A stretch of 64,000 nucleotides of DNA. It comes from Nocardioides marmotae (GTDB lineage Bacteria; Actinomycetota; Actinomycetes; Propionibacteriales; Nocardioidaceae). The stretch spans positions 1,922,001 to 1,986,000 of the forward strand of contig NZ_CP053660.1 of NCBI RefSeq assembly GCF_013177455.1, written 5' to 3'. Of the stretch, positions 6,926 through 16,081 are shown piece after piece. A program made the position numbers and the translations under genes. Numbering within the stretch: position 1 is the first letter of the stretch; each line of letters begins with the position of its first letter. A model generated the notes under the pieces. The model was not told where the DNA came from. It ran no database searches and saw only the letters and a list, made by a program, of their open reading frames with translations.

Positions 6926-9130
6926 ATGAGGAGCAGAGGGGTCTTCGACCTCGACGACCGGCTGGCGGCGAAGGCCGACCCGGCGCTGGTGGCGGCCGAC
7001 GATGAGCACTTCGCGGCGATCGCGCGGACGATCGAGCAGAGCCTGGCCGACCTGGCCGACCGGCTCGACGTCGTACGTCGGGAGGGTGGCCGGCACGGGC
7101 AGGCGGCGCTCGACCGGGACCAGGAGGTGCACCGGCTGACCGCCCGGATCAGGACGCTGCGCCGGTTCGGGCTCGACCTGTGCCTGGGGCGGATGGTGCC
7201 GGCGGAGGGCGAGCCGGTCTACGTGGGCCGCCTCGGCCTGACCGACCGGACGGGCCGCCGGCTGCTGGTGGACTGGCGCTCGCCGGCGGCCGAGCCGTTC
7301 TTCGGCGCGACCCACGCGGACCCGCGGGGGCTCCTCAGCCGGCGGCGGTACCGGTGGACGCTCGGCCGGATCAGCGACTACTGGGACGAGGTGTTCACCG
7401 CCGACGGGCTCGCGGGGCACGCCGCCCTGGACGACCAGTCGGCGTTCCTCGCCAGCCTCGGCGGCAGCCGGAGCGAGCGGATGCGCGACGTGCTGGCCAC
7501 CATCCAGGCCGACCAGGACGCGATCATCCGCGCCGGCTCCCGCGGCGTGCTGGTCGTCGACGGCGGCCCCGGCACCGGCAAGACGGTCGTCGCGCTGCAC
7601 CGCGCGGCGTACCTGCTCCACGCCGACCCGCGGCTCGGCCGCCGGCGCGGGGGAGTGCTCGTCGTCGGCCCGCACCAGCCCTACCTCTCCTACGTCGCCG
7701 ACGTGCTCCCCAGCCTCGGGGAGGACGGCGTGGCGACCTGCACGCTGCGCGACCTGGTCCCCGAGGGCGCCACCGCCGTCCCGGAGCCCGACCCCGAGGT
7801 CGCCCGGCTCAAGGCCGACGCCGCCCTGGTGGCCGCGATCGAGCCGGCGGTCGCGCTCTACGAGGAGCCGCCGACCGAGGGCCTGGCCGTGCAGACCCCG
7901 TGGTCCGAGGTGTGGCTCAGCGCCGCGGAGTGGGCCGAGGCGTTCGGGTCGGCCGACCCCGGCACGCCGCACAACGAGGCCCGCGACCAGGTCTGGGAGG
8001 AGCTGCTGGCGATGCTGGTGGACAAGCACGACCTCGACGAGGACGACCCCGACCCGACGCCGGAGCAGGTACGCCGCGCCCTGGCGCGCGACCCCGAGCT
8101 GCGCGAGGCCTTCGACCGGGCCTGGCCGCTGATCGAGGCCGAGGACCTGGTCGGCGACCTCTGGACCGTGCCGGCCTACCTCCGGCACTGCGCGCCCTCG
8201 CTGACCCCCGCGGAGGTCCGTCTGCTCCGGCGCGAGGACCCGCGGGCCTGGACGGTCGCGGACCTGCCGCTCCTCGACGCCGCCCGCCACCGCCTCGGCG
8301 ACCCTGCCGCCTCCCGGCGCCGACGCCGGCAGGAGGCCGCGACCGCCGCCCAGCGGGCCCGGATGGCCGACGTGGTCGACCACCTGGTGGCGATCGACGA
8401 CTCCGACATGCGGGTGATGTCGATGCTCCGCGGCGCGGATCTCCAGGAGTCCCTGGCCGACCCCGACCCCGAGCCCGACCTCGACCCTGTCCCCGGTGGG
8501 TCGCAGGCGGACCGCCTGGCCGGGCCGTTCGCCCACGTCGTCGTCGACGAGGCCCAGGAGCTCGACGACGCCCAGTGGCAGATGCTCCTGCGCCGCTGCC
8601 CCGCGCGCAGCCTCACCGTCGTCGGCGACCGGGCCCAGGCCCGGCACGGGTTCGCCGAGCCGTGGCCCGAGCGGCTCGCCCGCGTCGGGCTCGAGCACGT
8701 GCAGGTCGCCTCGCTGAGGATCAACTACCGCACCCCGGCGGAGGTGATGGCGGCCGCGGAGCCGGTCATCCGCGCCGTGCTGCCGGACGCCAACGTCCCG
8801 ATCTCGGTGCGCACCGGCGGCCGCCCGGTGCGGCACGCGCGGGTCGCCGACCTCCCGGCGGTCCTGGCGGGCTGGCTCGCCGCGCACGCCGAGGGGACCG
8901 CCTGCGTCGTCACCGCCGACGGCGAGCGGCCCGGCGTACCCGACGTGCTCGACAGCCCCCGCGTCCGCCACCTCACCCCGACCCTGGCCAAGGGCCTGGA
9001 GTTCGACCTCGTGGTGCTGGTCGAGCCGGACCGGTTCGGGGCGGGGGAGGGCGGGCTCGCCGCCGCCGTGGACCGGTACGTCGCCATGACCCGCGCGACC
9101 CGGGAGCTGGTGGTCCTGGGCGGGCCGTGA
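6926..9130 (+). CDS. helR: RNA polymerase recycling helicase-like ATPase HelR/HelD
   Basis: This 734-residue superfamily-1 (UvrD/Rep-like) ATPase has the HelD layout. An N-terminal coiled-coil arm (about residues 15-90) inserts into the RNA polymerase secondary channel in known family members. Walker A is GGPGTGKTVVALHRAAYLL near residue 213, Walker B is VVVDEAQELDD near 536, and the C-terminal RecA-like domain contains TLAKGLEFDLVVLVEPD and AMTRATRELVV. HelD proteins release stalled RNA polymerase; HelR also displaces rifamycins and gives tolerance. The upstream RAE strongly favours the HelR subgroup. The ATG at 6926 is chosen; a GTG lies one codon earlier. Confidence 0.9.
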   Translation: MRSRGVFDLDDRLAAKADPALVAADDEHFAAIARTIEQSLADLADRLDVVRREGGRHGQAALDRDQEVHRLTARIRTLRRFGLDLCLGRMVPAEGEPVYVGRLGLTDRTGRRLLVDWRSPAAEPFFGATHADPRGLLSRRRYRWTLGRISDYWDEVFTADGLAGHAALDDQSAFLASLGGSRSERMRDVLATIQADQDAIIRAGSRGVLVVDGGPGTGKTVVALHRAAYLLHADPRLGRRRGGVLVVGPHQPYLSYVADVLPSLGEDGVATCTLRDLVPEGATAVPEPDPEVARLKADAALVAAIEPAVALYEEPPTEGLAVQTPWSEVWLSAAEWAEAFGSADPGTPHNEARDQVWEELLAMLVDKHDLDEDDPDPTPEQVRRALARDPELREAFDRAWPLIEAEDLVGDLWTVPAYLRHCAPSLTPAEVRLLRREDPRAWTVADLPLLDAARHRLGDPAASRRRRRQEAATAAQRARMADVVDHLVAIDDSDMRVMSMLRGADLQESLADPDPEPDLDPVPGGSQADRLAGPFAHVVVDEAQELDDAQWQMLLRRCPARSLTVVGDRAQARHGFAEPWPERLARVGLEHVQVASLRINYRTPAEVMAAAEPVIRAVLPDANVPISVRTGGRPVRHARVADLPAVLAGWLAAHAEGTACVVTADGERPGVPDVLDSPRVRHLTPTLAKGLEFDLVVLVEPDRFGAGEGGLAAAVDRYVAMTRATRELVVLGGP

Positions 9131-9213
9131 GGTCGCGGGCATCCCCTCCGCCCGGCCGGGTACTGCCCCCACCGAGGGACGCCACCGCCGACCCCCGTCC
9201 CCGGAGGTGCACG

Positions 9214-10110
9214 ATGTCCGCTCGCGATCCGCAGGAGACCGCGACCGTCGCCGCGGCGGCCGGGGTGAAGAAGGTCCGCCGGTCCTGGGACCGGGTCCTG
9301 GTGAGCTCCTTCCTCGCCGGCGCCTACATCGCCTTCGGCGGGATGGTCGCGATCAGCGTGTCCTCCGGCCTGGACCCGGCCACGTGGGGCACGCTCCCGA
9401 CGCTGTTCACCGGGGCCGCCTTCACCCTCGGCCTGATCCTCGTCGTCATCGCCGGCTCGGACCTGGCCACCGGCAACATGATGCTCGTGCCGCTGGGCGC
9501 GCTGGAGGGCCGGCTCTCGTTGGGCGACGTGGCCCGCAACCTGACCCTGGTCCTGGTCGGCAACCTGCTCGGCGCGCTGTTCGTCGCGTTCTTCCTGGCC
9601 GTGCAGAGCGGCGTGATCGGCAGCTCCTCGGCCGACCCGGGCAGCGCGGCGGCGATGACCTTCGACCGGTTGGCCGGCATCGCCCACGGCAAGGCGAGCG
9701 ACCACTCGGTGTGGGAGACGTTCCTGCGGGCGGTCGGCTGCAACTGGCTGGTCTGCCTGGCGGTCTGGATGTCGATGGCGGCCAGTTCGGTGGGCAGCAA
9801 GATCCTGGCGATCTTCTTCCCGATCATGGCGTTCGTGGCGATGGGCTTCGACCACGTCGTCGCCAACATGTTCTTCCTGCCCGCCGCCATGTTCGCCGGG
9901 GTGCCCGACCTCGGCTGGGGCGACGTGCTGCTCAACTGGCTGATCGCCGGGGTCGGCAACCTGGTCGGCGCGGTCGTCTTCGTCTCGACGTCCTACTGGT
10001 ACCTCTTCCTCCGCGACGACGACCCGGGCGAGCGCGACGCCCCGCAGGCCAGCTCGCAGGACGGCGCTCAGGACGGCGCGCAGGCGACGGCGGCACCGAA
10101 GCGCCCCTGA
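9214..10110 (+). CDS. formate/nitrite transporter (FNT) family channel
   Basis: This 298-residue protein has six predicted membrane helices. Family-like segments include FLAGAYIAFGGM near residue 31, AGSDLATGNMM near 83 and VGNLLGALFVAFF near 113. FNT channels are pentamers that pass small monovalent anions or their acids (formate, nitrite, hydrosulfide, lactate) across the inner membrane. The soluble C-terminal tail is glutamine/alanine-rich. The ATG has a strong GGAGG ribosome site. No formate, nitrite or sulfur enzyme is adjacent, so the substrate is open. Confidence 0.88.
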   Translation: MSARDPQETATVAAAAGVKKVRRSWDRVLVSSFLAGAYIAFGGMVAISVSSGLDPATWGTLPTLFTGAAFTLGLILVVIAGSDLATGNMMLVPLGALEGRLSLGDVARNLTLVLVGNLLGALFVAFFLAVQSGVIGSSSADPGSAAAMTFDRLAGIAHGKASDHSVWETFLRAVGCNWLVCLAVWMSMAASSVGSKILAIFFPIMAFVAMGFDHVVANMFFLPAAMFAGVPDLGWGDVLLNWLIAGVGNLVGAVVFVSTSYWYLFLRDDDPGERDAPQASSQDGAQDGAQATAAPKRP

Positions 10111-10195
10111 CCGCTCACCGGGGGCGCCGGCCGACCTTGTTAACGTCAGGCCCGTCGCCCGTCCAGACCACCCCGCTCCGCCCCGAAAGGTCCGC

Positions 10196-12355
10196 GTGCC
10201 CTCTCCGCAGCGTCCGTCCCCGTCGGCACCGACCTCTCGGGGCCAGCGACCGCCGGACGCGAGCCGGCGCGGCTTCCGCGACGACATCCAGGGCGTGCGC
10301 GCCCTCGCGGTGCTCGCGATCATGCTGTACCACGCGGGGCTGAGCCCCTACCCGGGCGGCTTCGTCACCCTCGACGTCTTCTTCGTGGTCTCGGGCTTCC
10401 TCATCACCCACCTCCTGCTCAAGGAGGTCGACCGCGACGGCTCGGTCTCGCTGGTGAGGTTCTACGCCCGCCGCGCCCGCCGCATCCTGCCCGCCGCGAC
10501 CGTCGTCACCGTCGCCACGCTGGTGGCCTCCGCGCTGTGGCTCGGCGTCGTCGAGGCCAAGGACGCCGCGACCGACGCGCTGTGGACGGCGTTCTTCGCG
10601 GCCAACATCCGCTTCGCCAGCGAGCAGACCGACTACTTCGCCCAGGACACCGCCGCCTCGCCGTTCCAGCACTACTGGTCGCTGGCGGTCGAGGAGCAGT
10701 TCTACCTCGTGCTGCCGCTGCTGGTCGTCCTCGCCGCGTGGTGGGCGACCCGCGGCCGCCGGGGCGGCTCGGTCCGCTCGCGGGCCGCGGTCGTGCTGGG
10801 CACGATGACGGTGGCCAGCTTCGCCTGGTCGGTGCACGCCTCGGAGGTGAGCCCGGAGACGGCGTACTTCTCCACCTTCACCCGCACCTGGGAGTTCGGC
10901 GTCGGCGCGCTGCTCGCGATCATCGCGCCGTGGCTGGTGCGCCCGCTCGGCGCGCGCGACCGCAGCCTGCTCGCCGCGACCGGCCTGGCCGCGGTGGTCG
11001 TCGCCTGCTTCACCGTCACCGAGGAGACCGCGTTCCCCGGGTACGTCGCGCTGCTGCCGGTCCTCGGCACGGGCGCGATCATGCTCGCCGGCGCCGAGTG
11101 GTCCGGCCGCCCGCCGCTCGTGCAGCGCATGCTCGGCATCCGCCCGCTTCGGTGGGTCGGCGACGCGTCGTACTCCCTCTACCTGTGGCACTGGCCGGTC
11201 TTCCTCATCGCCACCCAGTACCTCGGGCGCGACCTGAGCCTGCGCGGGACGGCCTTCGCGGTGCTGGTCACCTTCGCGCTGTCCTGGGCCTCCTACCGCT
11301 TCGTCGAGACGCCGTTCCGCACGCTGTCGTGGTCGACGCGGCGCACGCTCCAGCTCTACCCGGCCTCGCTGGGCGTCGTGGTGGCGGCCAGCCTCGTGGC
11401 CGGCTTCGTCGTCGAGCGCTCCCTGGTCCAGGACGACGCCCCGCCGATCACCGTCGCCTCCCAGGACGGCGGCCCGTCCGGCGAGCGGTTCTCCGAGGAC
11501 CCCACGGTCGCGCTGGTGCAGGCCAGCGCGCGGGCGGCGCGCGAGGGCGACCCCGTGCCCTCCGAGCTCGAGCCGGGCCTGCTCGACCTCAAGGGCGACA
11601 AGGCCGACCTGGGGGAGTGCGAGTACGGCGCCGCGCCGTGGCGGCTGTGCGCCCGCGGCGACACCGACGCCGAGCGGACGCTGGTGCTGCTCGGCAACTC
11701 CCACGGCCGGCACTGGGTGCCTGCCTTCGAGCGGATCGCCGAGCACGCCGGCTGGCGGACCTACTACCTGGTGAAGTCCGCCTGCACCCCCGCCCGCGTC
11801 GAGTCGCTGCACCCGAAGCTGGACGAGCCGTTCGACGAGTGCACCTCCTTCAACCGCTGGGCGCAGAAGCGCGTCGAGAAGCTCCAGCCCGACCTGGTCG
11901 TCATCGCCGGCTCCGCGCCGCGCGGCATCGTCGTGGACGAGGAGGTCGTCAAGGACCGCGACCGGATCCTGCCCGCGATGGAGCGCGGCTTCGCCGACCT
12001 GGTCGCCGACGTCCAGCCCCACGCGGAGCGCGTCGCCGTCCTGGGCGACGCGCCCAAGCGCGAGCGCGAGCCGGCCGACTGCCTGGGCCGTCGCGGCGCC
12101 ACGCTCGAGGACTGCCTCGACCGGCCGTCCGAGGCCGCGCGCCGGGTGACGCTCGCCGCCCGCGACGCCGCTCGTGGGGCCGGCGCGGACTTCGTCGACA
12201 CGCAGCGGTGGTTCTGCGCCGGCGGGGTCTGCCCCGCGGTCGTCGGCGCGACGATCACCATGCGCGACCTCGGGCACGTCACGACCGCGTACTCCGAGCA
12301 GCTCGCCGAGCCGATCGGCCGGGCGCTCGGCATCTGGCGACCGACGGGCGCCTGA
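10196..12355 (+). CDS. acyltransferase 3 (OafA/YrhL) with C-terminal SGNH domain
   Basis: This 719-residue membrane O-acyltransferase has an N-terminal acyltransferase-3 domain (about residues 25-400). It opens with [20 protein letters not shown], which carries the family's conserved histidine, followed by [11 protein letters not shown] and [12 protein letters not shown]. An extracytoplasmic SGNH-hydrolase-like domain follows from about residue 470 ([12 protein letters not shown] near 500, with the block I serine as S-H). Such two-domain proteins acetylate cell-surface polysaccharides, lipids or peptidoglycan. The GTG start has GAAAGG upstream. The target is not deducible from neighbours. Confidence 0.9.
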   Translation: MPSPQRPSPSAPTSRGQRPPDASRRGFRDDIQGVRALAVLAIMLYHAGLSPYPGGFVTLDVFFVVSGFLITHLLLKEVDRDGSVSLVRFYARRARRILPAATVVTVATLVASALWLGVVEAKDAATDALWTAFFAANIRFASEQTDYFAQDTAASPFQHYWSLAVEEQFYLVLPLLVVLAAWWATRGRRGGSVRSRAAVVLGTMTVASFAWSVHASEVSPETAYFSTFTRTWEFGVGALLAIIAPWLVRPLGARDRSLLAATGLAAVVVACFTVTEETAFPGYVALLPVLGTGAIMLAGAEWSGRPPLVQRMLGIRPLRWVGDASYSLYLWHWPVFLIATQYLGRDLSLRGTAFAVLVTFALSWASYRFVETPFRTLSWSTRRTLQLYPASLGVVVAASLVAGFVVERSLVQDDAPPITVASQDGGPSGERFSEDPTVALVQASARAAREGDPVPSELEPGLLDLKGDKADLGECEYGAAPWRLCARGDTDAERTLVLLGNSHGRHWVPAFERIAEHAGWRTYYLVKSACTPARVESLHPKLDEPFDECTSFNRWAQKRVEKLQPDLVVIAGSAPRGIVVDEEVVKDRDRILPAMERGFADLVADVQPHAERVAVLGDAPKREREPADCLGRRGATLEDCLDRPSEAARRVTLAARDAARGAGADFVDTQRWFCAGGVCPAVVGATITMRDLGHVTTAYSEQLAEPIGRALGIWRPTGA

Positions 12356-12384
12356 GCGGGTCGCCGGCGGCGTACCCTCGCCGG

Positions 12385-12726
12385 ATGCACCGGATCTTCA
12401 CGACGAGCGTGGCGTCGGTCTACCCGCTGTACGTCGCCAAGCTCGAGCGCAAGGGCCGGACCCGAGCCGAGCTCGACGAGGTGATCACCTGGCTGACCGG
12501 CTTCGACCGGGAACAGCTGGCCCACCACCTCGAGGCCGGGACGACGTTCGAGGACTTCTTCGCGGCCGCCCGGCTGAACCCGCTCGCCGCGCAGATCACG
12601 GGCTCGGTCTGCGGGGTGAAGGTGCAGGAGGTCGAGGACCCGCTCATGCGGCGGATCCGCTACCTCGACAAGCTCGTCGACGAGCTCGCCCGCGGCAAGG
12701 CGCTCGACCGGGTGCTGCGGACCTGA
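12385..12726 (+). CDS. DUF2200 family protein
   Basis: This 113-residue soluble protein opens with [20 protein letters not shown] and contains [13 protein letters not shown] and [20 protein letters not shown], the pattern of the DUF2200 family; the length is normal for it. Members are small, widespread and uncharacterised. The start lies 29 bp after the acyltransferase stop, and it may be read from the same transcript without sharing its function. Confidence 0.85.
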   Translation: MHRIFTTSVASVYPLYVAKLERKGRTRAELDEVITWLTGFDREQLAHHLEAGTTFEDFFAAARLNPLAAQITGSVCGVKVQEVEDPLMRRIRYLDKLVDELARGKALDRVLRT

Positions 12727-12750
12727 CGGTCCCGGCGGTCTGCGCTGGGC

Positions 12751-12921
12751 TCAGCGGCCGAGCAGCCGGCTGAGCCAGCCGCCGCTGCTGCTGCGCTCGG
12801 CCTTGGGGTGGCCCGGGCACCACTGGCCGGCGGGGACGGAGGCCTTGACCTGGGCGACGTGCTGGCCGCAGCCGGCCCAGGTGGTCTTGCGGCAGGTACG
12901 GCAGGTGGTGGGTCGGCACAT
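12751..12921 (-). CDS. small cysteine-rich protein of unknown function
   Basis: This 56-residue protein starts MCRPTTCRTCRKTTWAGCGQ and has a later WCPGHPKAE. It contains five cysteines (C2, C7, C10, C18 and C35) in two clusters, so it could bind zinc or another metal. Small proteins opening with a similar TC-x2-C-x-KTTWAGCGQH pattern are common in actinobacteria and remain uncharacterised. Third-position GC is high, which supports coding. It is upstream of, and in the same direction as, the TauE gene. Confidence 0.75.
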   Translation of the reverse strand: MCRPTTCRTCRKTTWAGCGQHVAQVKASVPAGQWCPGHPKAERSSSGGWLSRLLGR

Positions 12922-12978
12922 GGGGTTCTCCTTCGTGGGGCCCGGTGGGGGCCCGGTGTGGGGCTGGTGGTGCGTGGG

Positions 12979-13809
12979 TCAGGTGAGCGCGAGGACCGCG
13001 CGGGTCGCGGTGTAGAGCGCGACGAGCAGGACGAGGACGGTGAAGCCGGTCTGGAGCCGCCTGGTCCCGATCCGGCCGGCGAGGCGGGCCCCGAGGACGG
13101 CGGTGGCGGCCGAGGCGCCGGTCAGTGCGAGCACGGCGGTCCAGTCGGGGGCGGGCCCGGAGCCCGCGCGGACGGCCAGCGCGGTGGCGCTGGTGATGGT
13201 GATGACGACCAGCGAGGTGCCGGCCGCCTTGTCCATCGGCAGCGCGAGCGCGAGGAGCAGCGCGGGGACGACGAGGAAGCCGCCGCCGACCCCGAGGAAC
13301 CCGGTCAGCGCTCCCACGACGGTGGCGGTCACCAGCACCTTGAGCGCCCGGGGGCACGCGCAGGCGAAGGTCGGTCGGAAGGTGATGATCGGGTCGTCGA
13401 GCTGCGGGGCCGGGGCGTCGGGCTCCGCCGGCCCCGTGCCGCGCCGGTGGCGGAGCTGCCGGGTGGCCATCAGGCCGCCGACGAGCAGCATCAGGGCGGC
13501 GAACGCGGCGAGCAGCACGTCCTCGTCGACGTGGGCGGCGGCCTTGGCGCCGGCGACCGCGCCGCCGGTGGCGACGAGGCCGAACACGACACCGCGCGCG
13601 ACCAACGCGCGGCCGGCGCGGTGGGCGGTGACCGCCGCGACCAGCGAGGTGACCCCGACGACCACGAGCGAGCCGGTGGTCGCCTGGGCCGGGGACTGGT
13701 CCAACAGGTAGACCAGGACCGGCACCGCCAGGATCGAGCCGCCGCCACCGAGCGCCCCGAGGGACAGCCCGATCAGCGCACCGGCCAGGAGCGCGAGGAC
13801 CAGCGTCAT
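12979..13809 (-). CDS. sulfite exporter TauE/SafE family protein
   Basis: This 276-residue membrane protein has two TauE/SafE repeats. The N-terminal repeat has LIGLSLGALGGGGSILAVPVLVYLL near residue 11 and the second has VVGALTGFLGVGGGFLVVPALLLAL near 163, each followed by further helices. A cysteine-containing hydrophilic loop lies between. The family exports sulfite, sulfoacetate and related anions. The start ATG at 13809 is one base from the stop of the upstream MBL-rhodanese gene, so the genes form an operon. Export of sulfite or thiosulfate made by persulfide oxidation would fit. Confidence 0.88.
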   Translation of the reverse strand: MTLVLALLAGALIGLSLGALGGGGSILAVPVLVYLLDQSPAQATTGSLVVVGVTSLVAAVTAHRAGRALVARGVVFGLVATGGAVAGAKAAAHVDEDVLLAAFAALMLLVGGLMATRQLRHRRGTGPAEPDAPAPQLDDPIITFRPTFACACPRALKVLVTATVVGALTGFLGVGGGFLVVPALLLALALPMDKAAGTSLVVITITSATALAVRAGSGPAPDWTAVLALTGASAATAVLGARLAGRIGTRRLQTGFTVLVLLVALYTATRAVLALT

Positions 13810-13810
13810 C

Positions 13811-15253
13811 TCAGCCGGCGTCCCGGGGTCCGTCCGGTGCGACGAGCCGGAGCCCGGCCGGCGCGGCGTGGTCGAGGGAGTCGTCGACCGCGACCGGCAT
13901 CCGGCCACCGGCGGCGGCGATGAACGAGGCGGCGACCGCGGCGCGGTAGCCGCCCGCGCAGTGCACCCACACCTCGCCGGTCGGGACCTCCGCGACGCGG
14001 CGGGGGAGCTCGTGCAGGGGGATGTTCAGCGCGCCGTCCAGGGCGCCCGCGGCGTGCTCGTCGGCGCGCCGGACGTCGAGGACGACCACCTCGCGGTGGT
14101 GGCGCACCTGCGCGAGGTCGGCGAAGGTCGCGGTCGGGAAGCTCCCGAGCGTGCCGTCCTCGGTCCACTGCTCGGGGCCGCCGGTCGCCTGGGCGGCGGG
14201 CCGGTCGATCCCGATCCGGACCAGCTCGCGCTGGGCGGTGGCGACGTCCCCGGGGGTCTCGCCGAGCAGCGTGAGGGGCGTGCCCCACTCGATGAGCCAG
14301 CCCAGGTACGTCGAGAACGGGCCGTCGAGGCCGAAGTTGAGCGTGCCGGGGGCGTGCCCGGCGGCGAACGCGGTGCGGGTGCGCAGGTCCACGACCCACT
14401 CGCCGGCCTCGATGCGTCGGCGCAGCTCGGCGGCGTCGGCCTCGCGGACCGGGGACAGGTCGGGCGCGGCGGGGCCGGCGGCGTTGGCCGGGCCCATGTG
14501 GGCGTAGTAGGCCGGCCAGGCGACCAGGCCCGCGAGCAGCTCGCGGACGTAGGTCTCCTCGTCCTGGGTGAGGACGGGGTTCGACCGCTTCTCCCGGCCG
14601 ATGGTGGAGCTGGTGGCGTCGGACTGGGTGGCCGAGCAGAACGAGCCGAAGCCGTGGGTCGGGAAGACCGCGGCGTCGTCGGGGAGCTCGCTGGCCAGCC
14701 GGTGCGCCGAGGCGTGCTGGTGGCGCACCAGGGCGTCGGTGTGCTGGTCGCCGAGCAGGTCGGGGCGGCCGGTGGCGCCGTACAGCAGGGAGCCGCCGGT
14801 GAAGACGGCGTACGGCTGCTCGGCTCCGTCCACGACGGTGGACAGCGCGTAGGAGAGATGGGTGAAGGTGTGGCCGGGGGTGGCGATCGCCCGCACCCGC
14901 ATCCGCGGGCCGACCTCGACCACGTCGTTGTCGCCGATCGGGGTGCGGTCGAAGGAGACCTCGTCCGCGCCGTTGACCAGGTACGCCGCACCGGTCGCCT
15001 CGGCCAGGGCCAGGCCGCCGGTGACGTAGTCGTTGTGGAGGTGGGTCTCGAGGACGTGGGTCAGGCGCACACCGTCGTCCTCCAGGACCTGCAGGACGCG
15101 GTCGATGTCGCGCTGCGGGTCGACCACGAAGGCGACCTCGCCGTCGTGGACGAGGTAGCTGCGGTCGCCCAGCGACGGGGTCTCGATGGTGCGGACCGTC
15201 AGGGGAGCAGTGCCCGCGGCGGCGGTCTGGTGCTGGTCCATGGGGTGGGTCAT
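13811..15253 (-). CDS. MBL-fold hydrolase with two rhodanese domains (CstB-like persulfide dioxygenase)
   Basis: This 480-residue three-domain protein begins with a metallo-beta-lactamase domain (about residues 20-250) with THLHNDYVTGG near 70, TPGHTFTHLSY near 123 and FPTHGFGSF near 200. The usual second histidine of HxHxDH is a tyrosine here. A degenerate rhodanese domain lacking the cysteine (about 270-370) and an active rhodanese domain with VHCAGGYRA near 430 follow. The order matches CstB, which oxidises low-molecular-weight persulfides and passes sulfane sulfur to the rhodanese site. Two ATGs are possible (15253 or 15241). Operon with the downstream TauE and upstream rhodanese genes, divergent from the CstR-like gene. 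Confidence 0.85.
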   Translation of the reverse strand: MTHPMDQHQTAAAGTAPLTVRTIETPSLGDRSYLVHDGEVAFVVDPQRDIDRVLQVLEDDGVRLTHVLETHLHNDYVTGGLALAEATGAAYLVNGADEVSFDRTPIGDNDVVEVGPRMRVRAIATPGHTFTHLSYALSTVVDGAEQPYAVFTGGSLLYGATGRPDLLGDQHTDALVRHQHASAHRLASELPDDAAVFPTHGFGSFCSATQSDATSSTIGREKRSNPVLTQDEETYVRELLAGLVAWPAYYAHMGPANAAGPAAPDLSPVREADAAELRRRIEAGEWVVDLRTRTAFAAGHAPGTLNFGLDGPFSTYLGWLIEWGTPLTLLGETPGDVATAQRELVRIGIDRPAAQATGGPEQWTEDGTLGSFPTATFADLAQVRHHREVVVLDVRRADEHAAGALDGALNIPLHELPRRVAEVPTGEVWVHCAGGYRAAVAASFIAAAGGRMPVAVDDSLDHAAPAGLRLVAPDGPRDAG

Positions 15254-15260
15254 CTCCTCC

Positions 15261-15563
15261 TCACTTCTCGGTCGGCCGGCCGGACCGGACCCAGGCGGCG
15301 GTGCCGCCGGCGACGTTGACGGCGTCGAAGCCGGCCGCGACCAGGACGTCGGTCATGGCGCTGCTGCGGTTGCCCGAGGCGCACACGACGTGGACCGGAC
15401 GGCTGGGGTCGAGCTCGTCCAGACGCGCCGTCAGCCGGGTCATCGGGATGTTGATCGCGCCGGGGAGGTGGCCCTCGCGGTACTCGTCGGGCTCGCGGAC
15501 GTCGATGACGACGGCGCCCTCCTCGAGGGCCGCTGCTGCCTGGTCGATGTCGATCTCGCGCAT
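15261..15563 (-). CDS. single-domain rhodanese-like sulfurtransferase
   Basis: This 100-residue protein is one rhodanese module with the active-site loop VCASGNRSS near residue 62, the cysteine being the persulfide carrier, and the CH2-type AFD/DVREPDEYREGHLPGAINIP region near 22. It transfers sulfane sulfur to thiols or to partner proteins. It is the first gene of the minus-strand sulfur operon, 163 bp from the divergent CstR-like gene and directly downstream of the operator palindromes, so it is expected to be induced by persulfide. Confidence 0.9.
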   Translation of the reverse strand: MREIDIDQAAAALEEGAVVIDVREPDEYREGHLPGAINIPMTRLTARLDELDPSRPVHVVCASGNRSSAMTDVLVAAGFDAVNVAGGTAAWVRSGRPTEK

Positions 15564-15593
15564 GATGGGGGTGTCCTTCCGACGTTCCGGTTC

Positions 15594-15611
15594 TAACCCC
15601 CTGGGGGGTTA
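15594..15611. promoter_or_regulatory. CstR-type operator, copy 1
   Basis: The near-perfect palindrome TAACCCCCTGGGGGGTTA lies 31 bp upstream of the rhodanese start. The core AACCCCCTGGGGGGTT recurs exactly at 15630. CsoR/CstR repressors bind such G/C-tract palindromes. Confidence 0.75.
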
Positions 15612-15629
15612 TCGGATCGAACCTAACAG

Positions 15630-15645
15630 AACCCCCTGGGGGGTT
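15630..15645. promoter_or_regulatory. CstR-type operator, copy 2
   Basis: An exact second copy of the 16-bp core AACCCCCTGGGGGGTT begins 35 bp after copy 1, on the side of the cstR-like gene. One site per divergent promoter, or cooperative binding at both, would explain the pair. Confidence 0.75.
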
Positions 15646-15726
15646 GTACAGTTAGCGACTCGGACGGGGCACGACCTCCCGTCGACGCCTCACCGCGGCT
15701 CACGCCGCCCTGGAAGGAGCACGCCG

Positions 15727-15993
15727 ATGGACCTCGAGCCCACCGACATCAAGCCGATCATCACGCGGATGAAGCGCGCCAACGGGCACCTGGCCAGCGT
15801 CATCAAGATGATGGAGGAGGGCTCGGACTGCGAGTCGGTCCTCACCCAGCTCGCCGCGGTCAACAAGGCGCTGTCCCGGGCCGGGTACGCCATCGTCGCC
15901 ACCGGCCTGCAGCAGTGCCTGACCGACACCGACGACGGCCTCGACGGCGTCGACGTCAAGAAGATGGAGAAGCTCTTCCTCGCCCTCGCCTGA
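15727..15993 (+). CDS. cstR: CsoR/CstR-family repressor, persulfide-sensing type
   Basis: This 88-residue all-helical DUF156 protein has the two conserved cysteines (SDCES near residue 38 and LQQCLTD near 66). At the position where copper-sensing CsoR has a histidine, four residues before the second cysteine, this protein has glycine (ATGLQQC). Loss of that ligand is typical of CstR, which senses persulfide by cross-linking the two cysteines. The divergent rhodanese/MBL-rhodanese/TauE operon and the twin palindromes support the role. A GGAAGGAG ribosome site precedes the ATG. Confidence 0.85.
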   Translation: MDLEPTDIKPIITRMKRANGHLASVIKMMEEGSDCESVLTQLAAVNKALSRAGYAIVATGLQQCLTDTDDGLDGVDVKKMEKLFLALA

Positions 15994-16081
15994 GTCCGCG
16001 GTCGCCCGTGGCAGGGCCGGCCGCCCTGCGTGTCCTGGCCGGCCGTGCGGGGGGAGTCCTTCTGCTGACACGATCGGCCGC

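Noticed and set aside
5375..9172. A very long open frame on the minus strand (over 1,200 codons)
   Set aside because: It is antisense to the PAP2 and helR genes and low in complexity (Arg/Pro/Gly/His-rich); open antisense frames are normal at this GC content.
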